Below, piece by piece: positions 1-5,997 of a stretch of 5,997 bases of DNA. The position numbers and the translations under genes are program-made. This DNA comes from an uncultured Burkholderiales bacterium (GTDB lineage Bacteria; Pseudomonadota; Gammaproteobacteria; Burkholderiales; Burkholderiaceae), in assembly GCA_903845315.1 (NCBI GenBank), contig CAIMWY010000243.1, forward strand, positions 1 through 5,997, written 5' to 3'. How positions within the stretch are numbered: position 1 is the stretch's first letter; the number at the start of each line of letters is the position of its first letter. The notes under the pieces are model-generated. The model saw nothing but the letters and a program-made list of their open reading frames with translations, was not told the origin of the DNA and did not search any database.

Positions 1-6
1 CCCCAC

Positions 7-807
7 ATGCGCCCGCGCCGCGAGGTTGATACCTCGGTGTTAGTGCCATTGGATGTGCGTTTGATGCATGTGGCTTCGTCCTTGATGTTGCTGGCCTTGT
101 TGGCGGGTGCGGTGGCGGCCAGTCTTTGGGCCTTGACCCGCTTGCCAACCTTTGCCTTGGCGGGCATCACCGTGTTGGGCGATGTGGAGCACAACAACGC
201 GGTGACCTTGCGCGCCAACGTGGTGACGCGTTTGAATGGCAATTTTTTCACCACCGATTTAGACCACGTGCAAGCCGCCTTTCAGGCCGTGCCTTGGGTG
301 CGCAGTGCCAGCGTGGCGCGCGAATTTCCGAACCGTTTGCGGGTGACTTTGCAAGAGCATAGCCCCGTGGCGTATTGGGGTGACGATGGTGAGTCGCGCA
401 TGGTCAACAGCTATGGCGAAGTGTTTGAGGCCAATGTGGGCGAGTTAGATGATGAAAAGCTGCCGCGCTTGCGCGGGCCCGACAGCCAGTCGCAGCAAGT
501 GCTGCAGATGTACCGCGCATTGGCGCCAGTTTTTGCAGGCTTGAATTTGCCGCTTGAGAGCTTGGACTTGACGGGCCGCGGCAGCTGGCGCGCGCGGGTG
601 GCGCATGGCGCCGTGATTGAGTTGGGCCGTGGCAGCACGGCGGAAGTGATGGTGCGCATGCAACGGCTGGGTCAGACCCTGGTGCAGGCGACAAGTAAAT
701 TGGGACGCAAGGTAGCGGCCATTGAATCGGCCGATTTGCGTTACGACAACGGGTATGCGCTTCGACTGCGTGGCGTGAGCACGACAGATGTGTCCGCTGT
801 GCGTTGA
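7..807 (+). CDS. ftsQ: Cell division protein FtsQ
   Basis: FtsQ is a bitopic inner-membrane protein that, with FtsB and FtsL, links the cytoplasmic Z-ring to the periplasmic septal peptidoglycan synthases. The 266-residue product has the expected layout: a short cytoplasmic N-terminus (1-21), one hydrophobic membrane segment (about 22-46), a POTRA domain (about 49-120, with FPNRLRVTLQEHSPVAYW at its end), then the periplasmic beta domain. Near the C-terminus DLRYDNGYALRL (243-254) matches the conserved strand region through which FtsQ contacts FtsB in E. coli. The ATG at 7 is the first start in view, but the frame stays open to the window edge and the ribosome binding site cannot be seen, so the true start could lie upstream. 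Position directly before ftsA fits the dcw cluster; ddl would be expected upstream, outside the window. Family assignment is firm, the exact start is not. Confidence 0.95.
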   Translation: MRPRREVDTSVLVPLDVRLMHVASSLMLLALLAGAVAASLWALTRLPTFALAGITVLGDVEHNNAVTLRANVVTRLNGNFFTTDLDHVQAAFQAVPWVRSASVAREFPNRLRVTLQEHSPVAYWGDDGESRMVNSYGEVFEANVGELDDEKLPRLRGPDSQSQQVLQMYRALAPVFAGLNLPLESLDLTGRGSWRARVAHGAVIELGRGSTAEVMVRMQRLGQTLVQATSKLGRKVAAIESADLRYDNGYALRLRGVSTTDVSAVR

Positions 808-834
808 CGGGTGGAGCAAAGGTACAGAAAGAAC

Positions 835-838
835 GAGG
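835..838 (+). promoter_or_regulatory. Ribosome binding site of ftsA
   Basis: GAGG lies 5 bases before the ATG at 844. It decides the ftsA start: the in-frame GTG at 811, which would add 11 residues, has no comparable Shine-Dalgarno sequence before it, and the conserved FtsA N-terminus begins at the ATG with MARDYKDLVVGLDIGTAK. Confidence 0.75.
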
Positions 839-843
839 CGGTT

Positions 844-2073
844 ATGGCAAGAGATTACAAAGATTTGGTGGTCGGCTTAGACATTGGCACAGCCAAGGTC
901 ATGGTGGTCGTGGCCGAGGTCATGCCCGGTGGTGAGCTCAAACTCGCAGGCCTGGGTGTGGCCCCGAGCAATGGCCTCAAACGTGGCGTGGTGGTCAACA
1001 TCGACGCCACGGTGCAAAGCATTCAGCAGGCCTTGAAAGAAGCTGAGTTGATGGCCGACTGCAAGATCACGCGGGTCTACACCGGCATCACGGGCAGCCA
1101 CATCCGTGGGATCAACTCTACCGGCATGGTGGCGGTCAAAGACAAAGAAGTGACGGCAGCCGATGTGGCGCGTGTGGTGGAGACGGCCAAAGCCATCAAC
1201 ATATCGACCGACCAACGTTTGTTGTTGGTGGAGCCGCAAGAATTTGTCATCGATGGGCAAGACGTCAAGCACCCGATTGGCATGAGTGGCATTCGACTCG
1301 AAGCCAAGGTGCACATCGTCACGGGCGCTCAAAGTGCGGCTGAAAATATCATCAAGTGTGTGCGACGCTGCGGTTTGGATGTGGACCGTTTGATGCTCAA
1401 CCCCCTGGCCTCCAGCCTGTCGGTGTTGACCGATGACGAGCGCGAGTTGGGCGTGGCGCTGGTGGATATTGGTGCGGGTACCACCGATGTGGCCATCTTC
1501 ACCAACGGTGCGATTCGTCACACGGCGGTGATTCCAATTGCCGGTGACTTGATCACCAGCGACATTGCCATGGCTTTGCGCACACCGACCAAAGATGCCG
1601 AAGACATCAAGGTGGAGTCAGGCTTTGCCAAGCAGTTGTTGGCCGATCCGGATGTGCAAGTGGAAGTGCCAGGTTTGGGTGATCGCGCGCCGCGCATGCT
1701 CAGCCGCCAGGCCTTGGCAGGTGTGATTGAGCCGCGGGTAGAAGAAATATTTTCACTGGTGCAGCAAGTGATTCGTGAGTCGGGTTACGAAGAAGTGCTG
1801 TCTTCAGGCATTGTGCTCACGGGCGGAAGTTCTGTGATGCCGGGCATGGTGGAGTTGGGAGAAGACATCTTCCTCAAGCCGGTGCGCCGTGGCGTGGCCC
1901 ACTACAACAGTGCTTTGGCTGACATGGTGTCGCAACCGCGGGCTGCCACGGTGATGGGCTTGCTGGCCGAAGCCGGCATTGACCGCATGCGTGGCGTGAA
2001 GGTGTCGCAGAAAAGTGGTTCGGTCAAATCAGCGATGGACCGCATCAAAGACTGGTTTGTGGGGAACTTTTAA
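844..2073 (+). CDS. ftsA: Cell division protein FtsA
   Basis: FtsA is an actin/Hsp70-fold ATPase that polymerises on the inner face of the membrane, binds the FtsZ C-terminal peptide and recruits later divisome proteins. The 409-residue product has the usual length. Visible motifs are the phosphate-1 loop GLDIGTAKV (11-19), the FtsA-specific 1C subdomain (about 85-165), the phosphate-2 loop DIGAGTTDV (208-216) and the adenosine motif GIVLTGGSSVMPG (322-334). The last residues, SAMDRIKDWFVGNF (396-409), form the amphipathic membrane-targeting helix, with hydrophobic residues M, I, W, F and V spaced along one face. I place the start at the ATG, not at the GTG 33 bases upstream, because of the ribosome binding site and family N-terminus. 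The gene begins 36 bases after ftsQ and is probably co-transcribed with it, but it is separated from ftsZ by a longer gap. Confidence 0.97.
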   Translation: MARDYKDLVVGLDIGTAKVMVVVAEVMPGGELKLAGLGVAPSNGLKRGVVVNIDATVQSIQQALKEAELMADCKITRVYTGITGSHIRGINSTGMVAVKDKEVTAADVARVVETAKAINISTDQRLLLVEPQEFVIDGQDVKHPIGMSGIRLEAKVHIVTGAQSAAENIIKCVRRCGLDVDRLMLNPLASSLSVLTDDERELGVALVDIGAGTTDVAIFTNGAIRHTAVIPIAGDLITSDIAMALRTPTKDAEDIKVESGFAKQLLADPDVQVEVPGLGDRAPRMLSRQALAGVIEPRVEEIFSLVQQVIRESGYEEVLSSGIVLTGGSSVMPGMVELGEDIFLKPVRRGVAHYNSALADMVSQPRAATVMGLLAEAGIDRMRGVKVSQKSGSVKSAMDRIKDWFVGNF

Positions 2074-2255
2074 CCATGATCCCTCAATCATTGCTCTACC
2101 TCGCACGCGGCAGTCCGCCGCACTGGCTCGGCGCACGACGATGGCGACCGGGTGCAGCACACGCACCGCCCACATAGAAAGGGCGCCATGCACGCAAGCA
2201 AGCAAACAACAAATTCAAGGCAACTGCAAATTTTTAGATCGATAGGAGAAACAAC
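2074..2255 (+). promoter_or_regulatory. ftsA-ftsZ intergenic leader region
   Basis: The 182 bases between ftsA and ftsZ hold no convincing gene. Directly seen are a dyad right after the ftsA stop (ATGAT, 6-base gap, ATCAT, 2076-2091) and a small GC hairpin (GCGGC, 5-base loop, GCCGC, 2107-2121). A CAA-rich, G-poor, probably unstructured stretch (about 2194-2230) leads into the ftsZ ribosome binding site. The best promoter-like pair near the start (TTCAAG at 2214 and TAGATC at 2235) matches the sigma-70 consensus at only about half of the positions, with a short 15-base spacer, so I do not call a promoter from it. ftsZ is known to have its own promoters in many bacteria, and a spacer of this size would allow that here; this is inference. 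Confidence 0.35.
2244..2249 (+). promoter_or_regulatory. Ribosome binding site of ftsZ
   Basis: AGGAGA ends 6 bases before the ATG at 2256. It is the strongest Shine-Dalgarno sequence in the window, in keeping with the high level of FtsZ most cells make, and it sits in an A-rich context that should stay single-stranded. Confidence 0.85.
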
Positions 2256-3515
2256 ATGAGCATCGAAATGATCGAGGTTGAAGCATTCAACTCAGGCACA
2301 CAAATCAAGGTCATTGGTGTGGGCGGCGGCGGCGGCAACGCGGTCGAGCACATGATCAGCTCGGGCGTGCAAGGCGTGGAGTTTGTGTCGGCCAACACCG
2401 ATGCCCAAGCCCTGCGCGTGAGCAATGCGCACAAAGTGATTCAGCTCGGCTCGACCGGCTTGGGCGCTGGCAGCAAGCCAGAGCGCGGCCGCGAGGCAGC
2501 GGAAGCTGCCATCGACGACATCCGCTTGGCGCTGGAAGGCACCAACATGCTGTTTGTCACAGCCGGTATGGGCGGCGGCACGGGCACGGGCGCAGCCCCC
2601 GTGGTGGCGCGTGTGGCCCGTGAGATGGGCATTCTGACCGTGGGGGTGGTGACCAAGCCATTCGAGTTTGAAGGCAGCCGTCGCATGGCCAATGCTGAGA
2701 TTGGTTTGGCCGAACTCGAAGCCAACGTCGATTCACTGATCGTGGTGTTGAACGAAAAGCTGATGGACGTGTTGGGCGAGGATGCCAGCCAAGACGAAGC
2801 CTTTGCCTTTGCCAACGACGTGTTGAAAAACTCCGTCGGCGGTATTGCCGAGATCATCAACGTGGAAGCTTTGGTCAACGTCGACTTTGAAGACGTGCGC
2901 ACCGTGATGAGCGAAACCGGCAAAGCCATGATGGGCACGGCCGCAGCCAATGGCCCAGACCGCGCCCGCATTGCCGCAGAACAAGCCGTGGCTTGCCCGC
3001 TGCTCGAAGGCGTGGACATGTCGGGTGCCAAAGGTGTGTTGGTGCTGATCACCGCTGCCAAGGGTGGCTTGAAGCTGTCTGAGTCGCGTGAAGCCATGAA
3101 CACCATCCGCAAGTTTGCATCGCCCGAAGCCCATGTGATTTACGGCACCGCTTACGACGAAAACCTGGGCGACCAGATTCGCGTGACGGTGGTGGCCACA
3201 GGTTTGGCCGGTGGTCGTCGGGTGGCACCGCAGCTGCAAGTGCTGCGCACAGGCACAGACAACTTTGCCCAGCCCATGGTGTCTAACAACGCCTCGTCTG
3301 CCGGCATCCTGGCGGCTGCCAGTGCCGGCCTGTCAGGTTTGGCGGCAGGTTTGGGTGTGGGCACAACGCCAACGCAACCCGACTACAACAGCATGGCTGT
3401 GCCCAGTGTCTGGCGCACCAACCGCACGCAAGCAGCGGCCAAGGTGGATGCGTTGTCATCGGGTGGCATGGACGACTACGAGATACCAGCTTTCTTGCGC
3501 AAGCAAGCGGACTGA
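2256..3515 (+). CDS. ftsZ: Cell division GTPase FtsZ
   Basis: FtsZ is the tubulin-like GTPase that assembles into the cytokinetic ring at midcell. The 419-residue product shows the N-terminal glycine-rich nucleotide loop GVGGGGGNAVEHM (21-33), the tubulin signature GGGTGTG (106-112), and the T7 synergy loop NVDFEDVRTVM (208-218) with N208, D210 and D213 placed to complete the GTPase site of the next subunit. The globular core ends near residue 320. A linker follows (about 321-404), then the C-terminal peptide DDYEIPAFLRKQAD (406-419) that binds FtsA and other partners. The protein is longer than the 383-residue E. coli FtsZ, the extra length lying in the linker. That linker is odd in containing 40 consecutive uncharged residues (336-375), rich in Ala, Gly and Leu. 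The gene lies between ftsA and lpxC as expected for the dcw cluster. Confidence 0.98.
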   Translation: MSIEMIEVEAFNSGTQIKVIGVGGGGGNAVEHMISSGVQGVEFVSANTDAQALRVSNAHKVIQLGSTGLGAGSKPERGREAAEAAIDDIRLALEGTNMLFVTAGMGGGTGTGAAPVVARVAREMGILTVGVVTKPFEFEGSRRMANAEIGLAELEANVDSLIVVLNEKLMDVLGEDASQDEAFAFANDVLKNSVGGIAEIINVEALVNVDFEDVRTVMSETGKAMMGTAAANGPDRARIAAEQAVACPLLEGVDMSGAKGVLVLITAAKGGLKLSESREAMNTIRKFASPEAHVIYGTAYDENLGDQIRVTVVATGLAGGRRVAPQLQVLRTGTDNFAQPMVSNNASSAGILAAASAGLSGLAAGLGVGTTPTQPDYNSMAVPSVWRTNRTQAAAKVDALSSGGMDDYEIPAFLRKQAD

Positions 3516-3555
3516 GTGTTGCAAAGTTGCTATCAAGGCCATTGAAATACACCAT

Positions 3556-3573
3556 GCCCTCTGCACGGAGGGC
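3556..3573 (+). repeat. Hairpin between ftsZ and lpxC
   Basis: A perfect 6-bp inverted repeat (GCCCTC, loop TGCACG, GAGGGC) lies 40 bases after the ftsZ stop and 17 bases before the lpxC GTG. No T-run follows it, so it is at best a weak or attenuator-like terminator. Its right arm contains a Shine-Dalgarno-like GGAGGG (3567-3572), which the stem would largely hide in a transcript read through from ftsZ. The repeat is seen directly; its role is inference. Confidence 0.4.
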
Positions 3574-3577
3574 TCGG

Positions 3578-3583
3578 TAAAAT
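3578..3583 (+). promoter_or_regulatory. Probable -10 box of an lpxC promoter
   Basis: TAAAAT matches the sigma-70 -10 consensus TATAAT at five of six positions. Transcription normally starts about 7 bases past the end of this box, here at about 3590-3591, which is the first base of the lpxC GTG codon or the base before it. No good -35 hexamer stands 16-18 bases upstream. A second, weaker pair (TTGCAA at 3519 and TGAAAT at 3543, 18-base spacer, four of six matches each) could provide an alternative promoter with a normal leader. Confidence 0.5.
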
Positions 3584-3590
3584 TCATTCT

Positions 3591-4514
3591 GTGCTGAAAC
3601 AACGAACCCTCCAATCCCTCACCAAAGCGGTGGGGGTCGGCCTGCACAGCGGTCAGCGTGTGGAGCTGACCCTGCGGCCGGCCCAACCCGACACGGGCAT
3701 CGTGTTTCGTCGGGTCGATTTGCCGCAGCCGGTTGATATTCCCATCAGCGCACTGGCGGTGACCGACACCCGACTGGCTTCGACCATCTCCAACGCGGGT
3801 GCTAAGGTGTTCACGGTGGAGCACTTGATGTCAGCATGTGCGGGCTTGGGGCTTGACAACCTGTACATCGATATCACGGCCGAAGAGGTGCCGATCTTGG
3901 ATGGGTCGGCTTCGTCGTTTGTGTTCTTGCTGCAAAGCGCGGGCATCGTGGAACAAAACGCGCCCAAGCGTTTCATCCGCGTGACGCAGGCTGTGGAAGT
4001 GCGCGAAGGTGAAGGCGATAACGTGAAGTGGGCGCGCTTAGACCCGCATCACGGCTACAAGCTGAGTTTTGAAATTGACTTTCACCACCCGGCGGTGGAT
4101 TCCACCGGACAACGCGTGGTGTTTGACATGGACACGGGCAACTATGTGCGCGACATTGCACGCGCGCGCACCTTTGGCTTCACGCGCGATGTGGAGATGA
4201 TGCGTGCCAATGGCCTCGCCTTAGGCGGCGGTTTGGACAACGCCATCGTCATGGACGACTACAAGGTCTTGAACAGCGATGGTTTGCGCTATGACGACGA
4301 GTTTGTGAAACACAAAATCTTGGATGCCATGGGCGACTTGTATTTGATTGGCAAACCTTTGTTAGCCGCGTACTCGGCGTTTCGCTCAGGCCACGCGATG
4401 AACAACAAGCTGTTGCGTGAGCTCTTGAGCCGCCCCGAGGCCTATGAGCTGGTGAGCTTTGACGATGCACGCAAAGCGCCGCCGGGTTTGGCGCAACTCG
4501 CGCCGGCTTGGTAA
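3591..4514 (+). CDS. lpxC: UDP-3-O-acyl-N-acetylglucosamine deacetylase LpxC
   Basis: LpxC is the cytoplasmic zinc amidase that removes the acetyl group from UDP-3-O-acyl-GlcNAc, the committed step of lipid A synthesis in Gram-negative bacteria. All key residues are visible in the 307-residue product. E77 (general base) and H78 (zinc) are in VEHLM; H241 and D245 (zinc) are in [14 protein letters not shown]268 is in SGHAMNN. The flanking RTFGF motif (193-197) is also present. Length is normal (E. coli 305). The start is GTG at 3591, chosen because the family N-terminus MLKQRTL begins there and no in-frame ATG lies nearby upstream. No Shine-Dalgarno sequence stands at the usual distance; the only candidate, GGAGGG, ends 18 bases before the start and lies in a hairpin. 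In E. coli LpxC amount is controlled by FtsH proteolysis through a C-terminal tail; this C-terminus (GLAQLAPAW) ends in small and nonpolar residues, but whether it is a degron cannot be told. Confidence 0.97.
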   Translation: MLKQRTLQSLTKAVGVGLHSGQRVELTLRPAQPDTGIVFRRVDLPQPVDIPISALAVTDTRLASTISNAGAKVFTVEHLMSACAGLGLDNLYIDITAEEVPILDGSASSFVFLLQSAGIVEQNAPKRFIRVTQAVEVREGEGDNVKWARLDPHHGYKLSFEIDFHHPAVDSTGQRVVFDMDTGNYVRDIARARTFGFTRDVEMMRANGLALGGGLDNAIVMDDYKVLNSDGLRYDDEFVKHKILDAMGDLYLIGKPLLAAYSAFRSGHAMNNKLLRELLSRPEAYELVSFDDARKAPPGLAQLAPAW

Positions 4515-4522
4515 CGCGCCCT

Positions 4523-4540
4523 ACCTTCTTGTCTGAAGGT
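4523..4540. terminator. Possible weak bidirectional terminator
   Basis: A perfect 6-bp inverted repeat (ACCTTC, loop TTGTCT, GAAGGT) begins 9 bases after the lpxC stop, in the gap between the convergent lpxC and ruvC genes. On the + strand it is followed by GTGTTCTTG, which is T-rich but not a true T-run. Convergent position supports a termination role; the modest stem keeps confidence low. Confidence 0.35.
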
Positions 4541-4552
4541 GTGTTCTTGCAT

Positions 4553-4576
4553 CACTTGGTGGTTGGGCGCCAGGTG
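4553..4576. repeat. Inverted repeat just after the ruvC stop
   Basis: CACTTGG (4553-4559) pairs with CCAGGTG (4570-4576), giving seven pairs including one G-T wobble around a 10-base loop. On the - strand it begins 4 bases after the ruvC stop codon, where a transcript 3' end would be expected. No T-run follows in that direction, so it may instead stabilise the 3' end or have no function. Confidence 0.25.
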
Positions 4577-4580
4577 TCGA

Positions 4581-5129
4581 TCAGCGGCTTCGTCCTGCTT
4601 TGTACATGCCACTGGTGGTCCGCTGCAGCTGGGTGGCTGCGGCCAAGCGTGCCATCGAATGCCCAGCGTGCGCGTGTGTGATCGCCAGCCCTAGGGCATC
4701 GGCCGCATCGGGGCCGGGAAGGCCGGGCAGGTTCAACAAACGTTTCACCATTTCTTGCACTTGCGCTTTTTGGGCTTTGCCGTGACCTGCCACGGCTTGC
4801 TTCATTTGCAATGCGGTGTATTCAGCCACGGGCAGGTTGCAGGTCACCAACGCGGTGACGCAGGCACCACGTGCCTGGCCCAGCAGCAAGGTGGCTTGTG
4901 GGTTGACGTTGACAAAGACGATTTCGACTGCTGAAGTTTCTGGTTGATAGCGCGCCACCACTTCGTGAATGCCGTCAAACAACACCTTCAAGCGTTCTGG
5001 TAAGTTGCCTTGCACTTGCTTGTCGGTGCGGATGGTGCCGCTGGCGATGTAGTGCAAGTGTTGGCCGTCTTGCTCGACCACCCCAAAACCTGTGGTGCGT
5101 AAGCCGGGGTCAATGCCAAGGATTCGCAT
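4581..5129 (-). CDS. ruvC: Crossover junction endodeoxyribonuclease RuvC
   Basis: RuvC is the dimeric Holliday-junction resolvase that cuts branched recombination intermediates after RuvAB branch migration. The 182-residue product has the RNase H-like fold signature and all four metal-binding acidic residues: D7 in [14 protein letters not shown]69 in AVEIVFVN, and D141 and D144 in [15 protein letters not shown]72 matches the E. coli stacking residue F69, and LLLGQARG (82-88) is a family motif. E. coli RuvC has 173 residues; the extra length here is mostly C-terminal. The gene starts 5 bases after the mtgA stop and has no clear Shine-Dalgarno sequence (ACCCTGACACCC precedes the ATG), so its translation may depend on ribosomes arriving from mtgA. 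ruvA and ruvB, often adjacent in other bacteria, are not next to it: lpxC lies on one side and mtgA on the other. Confidence 0.96.
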   Translation of the reverse strand: MRILGIDPGLRTTGFGVVEQDGQHLHYIASGTIRTDKQVQGNLPERLKVLFDGIHEVVARYQPETSAVEIVFVNVNPQATLLLGQARGACVTALVTCNLPVAEYTALQMKQAVAGHGKAQKAQVQEMVKRLLNLPGLPGPDAADALGLAITHAHAGHSMARLAAATQLQRTTSGMYKAGRSR

Positions 5130-5134
5130 GGGTG

Positions 5135-5872
5135 TCAGGGTAGTTGTGCGCCGCCCATGCGGGCAACGATGATCTCAGTGCGGCCTGCGAGGTACTCAGA
5201 CTGCGGCAACTTTTGGTAGTACTTGGGGCGCGGCAGCATCACTGCAAGGCGGGCCGCTTCCCAAGCAGCCAATTGCGAGGCGGGTTTGCGAAAGTAATGT
5301 TGCGCCGCGGCTTCGGCGCCAAAGATGCCTTCACCCCATTCCACGTGGTTGAGGTAAATTTCCAAGATGCGACGTTTGTCGAGCACAGCTTCGAGCATCA
5401 GGGTCAGCACAAACTCTTGGCCTTTGCGCATGAAAGTGCGCTCGCCTGAAAGAAACAAATTTTTGGCCAGTTGCTGGGTGATGGTGGATCCGCCCACCAC
5501 TTTGGGCGAACGGGGCGTGTTCGCAGTGGCGCGGCTGGCTTGAAGTTCTGCCTTGGCGTTCTTAGCCCAGGCTTTTTCAATGGCGTCCCACTGCACGCCG
5601 TCGTGTTGGGCAAAGATGTCGTCTTCGGATGCGATGACCGCACGCTTGAGGTGGTTGGAAATGCTGTTGTAAGGCACCCAGTCTTGGCGCCAGGGCAAAC
5701 GACCTTGGGTGGTGGTGATTTGCCAAACTTGCGAGCGCTCAAATGCGGTGGACTCGGGCGCGAGTCTGGTCATCAGCGCAATGCGTGCCAAGAAAAAAAC
5801 TTGCAAGCTCAGCCAGGCCACAAGCAGCAGCAGCAGCCAACGCCACAAGGCTGAGGTGCGCGAAAACTTCAT
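5135..5872 (-). CDS. mtgA: Monofunctional peptidoglycan glycosyltransferase MtgA
   Basis: MtgA is an inner-membrane GT51 enzyme that polymerises lipid II into glycan strands without a transpeptidase domain. The 245-residue product has a Leu-rich membrane anchor (about 11-34) and then only the GT51 domain, so it is monofunctional and not a truncated class A PBP; E. coli MtgA is 242 residues. Motifs in order are: [13 protein letters not shown] (83-95) with E83 as the likely catalytic glutamate; [15 protein letters not shown] (127-141); RKGQEF (149-154) with E153 as the probable second glutamate; and [22 protein letters not shown] (169-190), read here as its two halves [11 protein letters not shown] and [11 protein letters not shown]. 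The ATG at 5872 overlaps the stop of an upstream frame by ATGA and has a good ribosome binding site. A charged, variable segment (about 103-125) separates the first two motifs, as is usual in MtgA. It probably forms an operon with ruvC. Confidence 0.96.
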   Translation of the reverse strand: MKFSRTSALWRWLLLLLVAWLSLQVFFLARIALMTRLAPESTAFERSQVWQITTTQGRLPWRQDWVPYNSISNHLKRAVIASEDDIFAQHDGVQWDAIEKAWAKNAKAELQASRATANTPRSPKVVGGSTITQQLAKNLFLSGERTFMRKGQEFVLTLMLEAVLDKRRILEIYLNHVEWGEGIFGAEAAAQHYFRKPASQLAAWEAARLAVMLPRPKYYQKLPQSEYLAGRTEIIVARMGGAQLP

Positions 5873-5997
5873 CGGCTGAGCCCTTCTCCACCGGAGGTTT
5901 GCAAGGTGTTGTTGCGGCTGAAGATAAAGCGCGAGACGATGGCCAATTGGTCAGCTTGTTTTCGCATAGCGGCGGTGAAGCCACCAAAGGGCCCGGC
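5869..5997 (-). CDS. 3' end of an unassigned gene upstream of mtgA (partial)
   Basis: One - strand frame is open from the window edge to a TGA at 5871-5869, giving the last 42 residues of a protein. It ends in [17 protein letters not shown] and contains AAMRKQADQLAIVSRF (9-24). G/C-rich third codon positions and the 4-base ATGA overlap with mtgA suggest it is real and co-transcribed. I do not recognise it with confidence. The MRKQADQL segment faintly resembles the final helix of methyl-accepting chemotaxis proteins (pattern SLR.QA..L...V..F), but the preceding residues do not fit well. It does not look like the C-terminus of AroE, which I would have guessed from mtgA neighbours in related bacteria. 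A second frame ends at a TGA near 5953 after RRYAKTS and cannot be fully excluded as the true gene end. Confidence 0.45.
   Translation of the reverse strand, partial: AGPFGGFTAAMRKQADQLAIVSRFIFSRNNTLQTSGGEGLSR
5881..5889 (-). promoter_or_regulatory. Ribosome binding site of mtgA
   Basis: On the - strand GGAGAAGGG ends 8 bases before the mtgA ATG. It lies inside the 3' end of the upstream reading frame, consistent with translational coupling through the ATGA overlap, and supports the ATG at 5872 as the start. Confidence 0.7.

Noticed and set aside
811..843. GTG start at 811 giving FtsA 11 extra N-terminal residues
   Set aside because: No Shine-Dalgarno sequence precedes it, while the ATG at 844 has GAGG at 5-base spacing and begins the conserved family N-terminus.
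877..1521. 214-codon reading frame antisense to ftsA
   Set aside because: It lies wholly inside ftsA, its His- and Asp-rich product looks like the complement of a GC-biased gene, and it shows no family motifs.
2076..2177. 33-codon reading frame starting just after the ftsA stop (MIPQSLLYLARG...)
   Set aside because: A weak GGGGA lies 10 bases before its ATG, but the product is rich in Arg, Pro and Ala with no recognisable motif, and a frame this short is expected by chance in GC-rich DNA. Ribosome profiling or conservation of the frame would be needed to revive it.
2441..3112. 223-codon reading frame antisense to ftsZ
   Set aside because: Its Ser/Ala/Pro-rich, low-complexity product is typical of the antisense shadow of a strongly coding frame; ftsZ itself is unambiguous here.
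5824..5838. Short GCA/CAG trinucleotide run
   Set aside because: It is simply a run of Leu codons on the - strand in the MtgA membrane anchor, too short to be a meaningful repeat.
5739..5987. 82-codon - strand reading frame spanning the mtgA start
   Set aside because: It overlaps the first 45 or so codons of mtgA in another frame and shows no motif; the mtgA frame has clear GT51 motifs and the ATGA-coupled frame explains the upstream part better.
1..5997. CRISPR arrays, insertion sequences, tRNA genes, prophage or defence genes
   Set aside because: No regularly spaced direct repeats, terminal inverted repeats with a transposase, tRNA-like cloverleaf or matching protein motifs were seen; nearly all of the window is accounted for by six intact housekeeping genes.

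Overview
This is ordinary chromosomal housekeeping DNA: the distal end of a division and cell wall (dcw) cluster, followed by a convergent block. The organism is most likely a betaproteobacterium of the order Burkholderiales, probably family Comamonadaceae (Limnohabitans- or Rhodoferax-like). The reasons are the gene order ftsQ-ftsA-ftsZ-lpxC, the sequence style of FtsA, FtsQ and LpxC, the FtsZ C-terminus (a VPSVWRTNR block followed by a DALSSGGMDD block and the IPAFLRKQAD tail), and moderately high GC with strong use of G/C in third codon positions. This placement comes from remembered family features, not from a search.

Left part, + strand (7-4514): ftsQ (divisome bitopic protein), ftsA (actin-like membrane tether), ftsZ (tubulin-like ring GTPase) and lpxC (committed step of lipid A synthesis). 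ftsQ and ftsA are close (36 bases) and probably co-transcribed. ftsA and ftsZ are separated by an unusually roomy 182 bases, which may carry ftsZ-specific control. ftsZ and lpxC are separated by 75 bases holding a 6-bp hairpin and a good -10 box placed so that transcription would begin at or next to the GTG start of lpxC.

Middle (4515-4580): a short convergent intergenic region with two small inverted repeats that could serve as a weak bidirectional terminator.

Right part, - strand (4581-5997): reading leftwards, the 3' end of an unassigned gene overlaps mtgA (monofunctional peptidoglycan glycosyltransferase) by ATGA, and mtgA is followed after 5 bases by ruvC (Holliday-junction resolvase). 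These three look like one operon.

Functionally, FtsZ forms the ring, FtsA anchors it to the membrane, FtsQ links the cytoplasmic ring to periplasmic septum synthesis, MtgA polymerises glycan strands and LpxC sets lipopolysaccharide supply, so most of the window concerns envelope growth and division. All six complete genes are intact with their catalytic residues in place. I see no mobile element, CRISPR array, tRNA, rRNA or prophage, and no evidence of a new biological system. The points worth a second look are about gene control and one domain: the lpxC start region, the FtsZ linker, the ftsA-ftsZ spacer, and the position of ruvC.
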